A DNA stretch of 64,000 nt. It comes from Alistipes senegalensis JC50. GTDB lineage: Bacteria > Bacteroidota > Bacteroidia > Bacteroidales > Rikenellaceae. Position 1 is the stretch's first letter; each line of letters starts with the position of its first letter. The translations under genes and the position numbers were made by a program. The notes under the pieces were generated by a model. The model was not told the origin of the DNA. It did not search any database and worked only from the letters and a program-made list of their open reading frames with translations. Of the stretch, positions 63,781 to 64,000 are shown one piece after another. Location: positions 3,162,001-3,226,000 of the forward strand of contig NZ_CP102252.1 in assembly GCF_025145645.1 (NCBI RefSeq). Reading direction: 5' to 3'.

Positions 63781-64000
63781 TTATCGTCCTCCCGTCACGG
63801 GACGCAGCACGAAGTTGAACACGTAGTCCTGATACGGCAGGCGGTATTGCGGCAGCGGCAGGCGTCCCCAGCTGTTCACGCACCCCAGTCCGGACTGGAC
63901 GCTTTCGATGTTGACGTGCGTGCGTCCGTCTGAAACGAGGTCGTCGGGGTGGCGGACATATTCGGACGATCCGTTGTCGAGCTGGGGTATGGAGTAGGGG
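63781..64000 (-). CDS. GH2 beta-galactosidase, C-terminal part only
   Basis: The minus-strand frame is open from the window end to TAA at 63783-63781 and encodes 72 residues. The end (SGLGCVNSWGRLPLPQYRLP, then YVFNFVLRP) matches the C terminus of the GH2 enzyme at 12168 (LGCIDSWGALPLREYRLPYG). It is therefore the tail of a second LacZ-type enzyme, convergent with the SusD gene. The rest lies outside the window. Confidence 0.88.
   Translation of the reverse strand, partial: PYSIPQLDNGSSEYVRHPDDLVSDGRTHVNIESVQSGLGCVNSWGRLPLPQYRLPYQDYVFNFVLRPVTGGR

Overview
The window reads as chromosome of a gut Bacteroidales bacterium, most like Alistipes (Rikenellaceae). This is inferred from SusC/SusD, ExbB/ExbD/TonB, RteC-type and fimbrillin genes, Bacteroidota-type -7 boxes (TAnnTTTG) before many genes, little Shine-Dalgarno signal, and GC-rich core genes beside AT-richer accessory DNA. 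No tRNA, rRNA, CRISPR array or IS transposase was seen. All coordinates, pairings and counts were made by eye.

Layout. (1) 1-12.1 kb: a tightly packed, mostly secreted carbohydrate-degradation operon: GH16 lipoprotein (cut by the window edge), GH16, GH20, a propeller-like protein, metallophosphoesterase, an (alpha/alpha)6 glycosidase-like protein, GH3 with PA14, and a third GH16. The catalytic domains of the first and third GH16 genes are the same 731-bp sequence. A GC-rich GH2 beta-galactosidase follows (12.2-15.3 kb). (2) 15.4-26.7 kb: an integrative island with an RteC-like regulator, a fimbria-type locus (fimbrillin, DUF4906-like lipoprotein, DUF3575, DUF3868/OmpA-like), a radical SAM protein, unknown genes, two excisionase-like HTH genes and a tyrosine recombinase. 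Three island genes contain a single in-frame TGA, and none of the 12 island genes ends in TGA. (3) 26.8-32.8 kb: two inverted copies of a rod-shaped structured RNA, each with its own promoter and each followed by a small HTH gene. They enclose a prophage remnant (S24 repressor, face-to-face promoter switch, small protein, terminase) and a nitronate monooxygenase. A third, broken RNA copy lies next to tsaD.

(4) 32.8-45.2 kb: core genes: tsaD divergent from tamB, exbB-exbD-tonB, a DUF1573 protein, an amidohydrolase, thiol peroxidase, and a minus-strand porin/propeller pair. (5) 45.8-52.3 kb: glgB divergent from a POT peptide transporter, then TetR, a metallo-beta-lactamase-fold hydrolase and an SDR. 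(6) 52.5-63.7 kb: a polysaccharide utilization locus (GH88, heparinase II/III-like lyase with a doubled N-terminal domain, surface glycan-binding lipoprotein, SusC, SusD), which fits uptake and breakdown of a uronic-acid-containing glycan. The window ends inside another GH2 gene on the minus strand.

The strongest leads are the RNA-HTH modules, whose stems differ by compensatory changes between copies, and the island's pattern of in-frame TGA codons.
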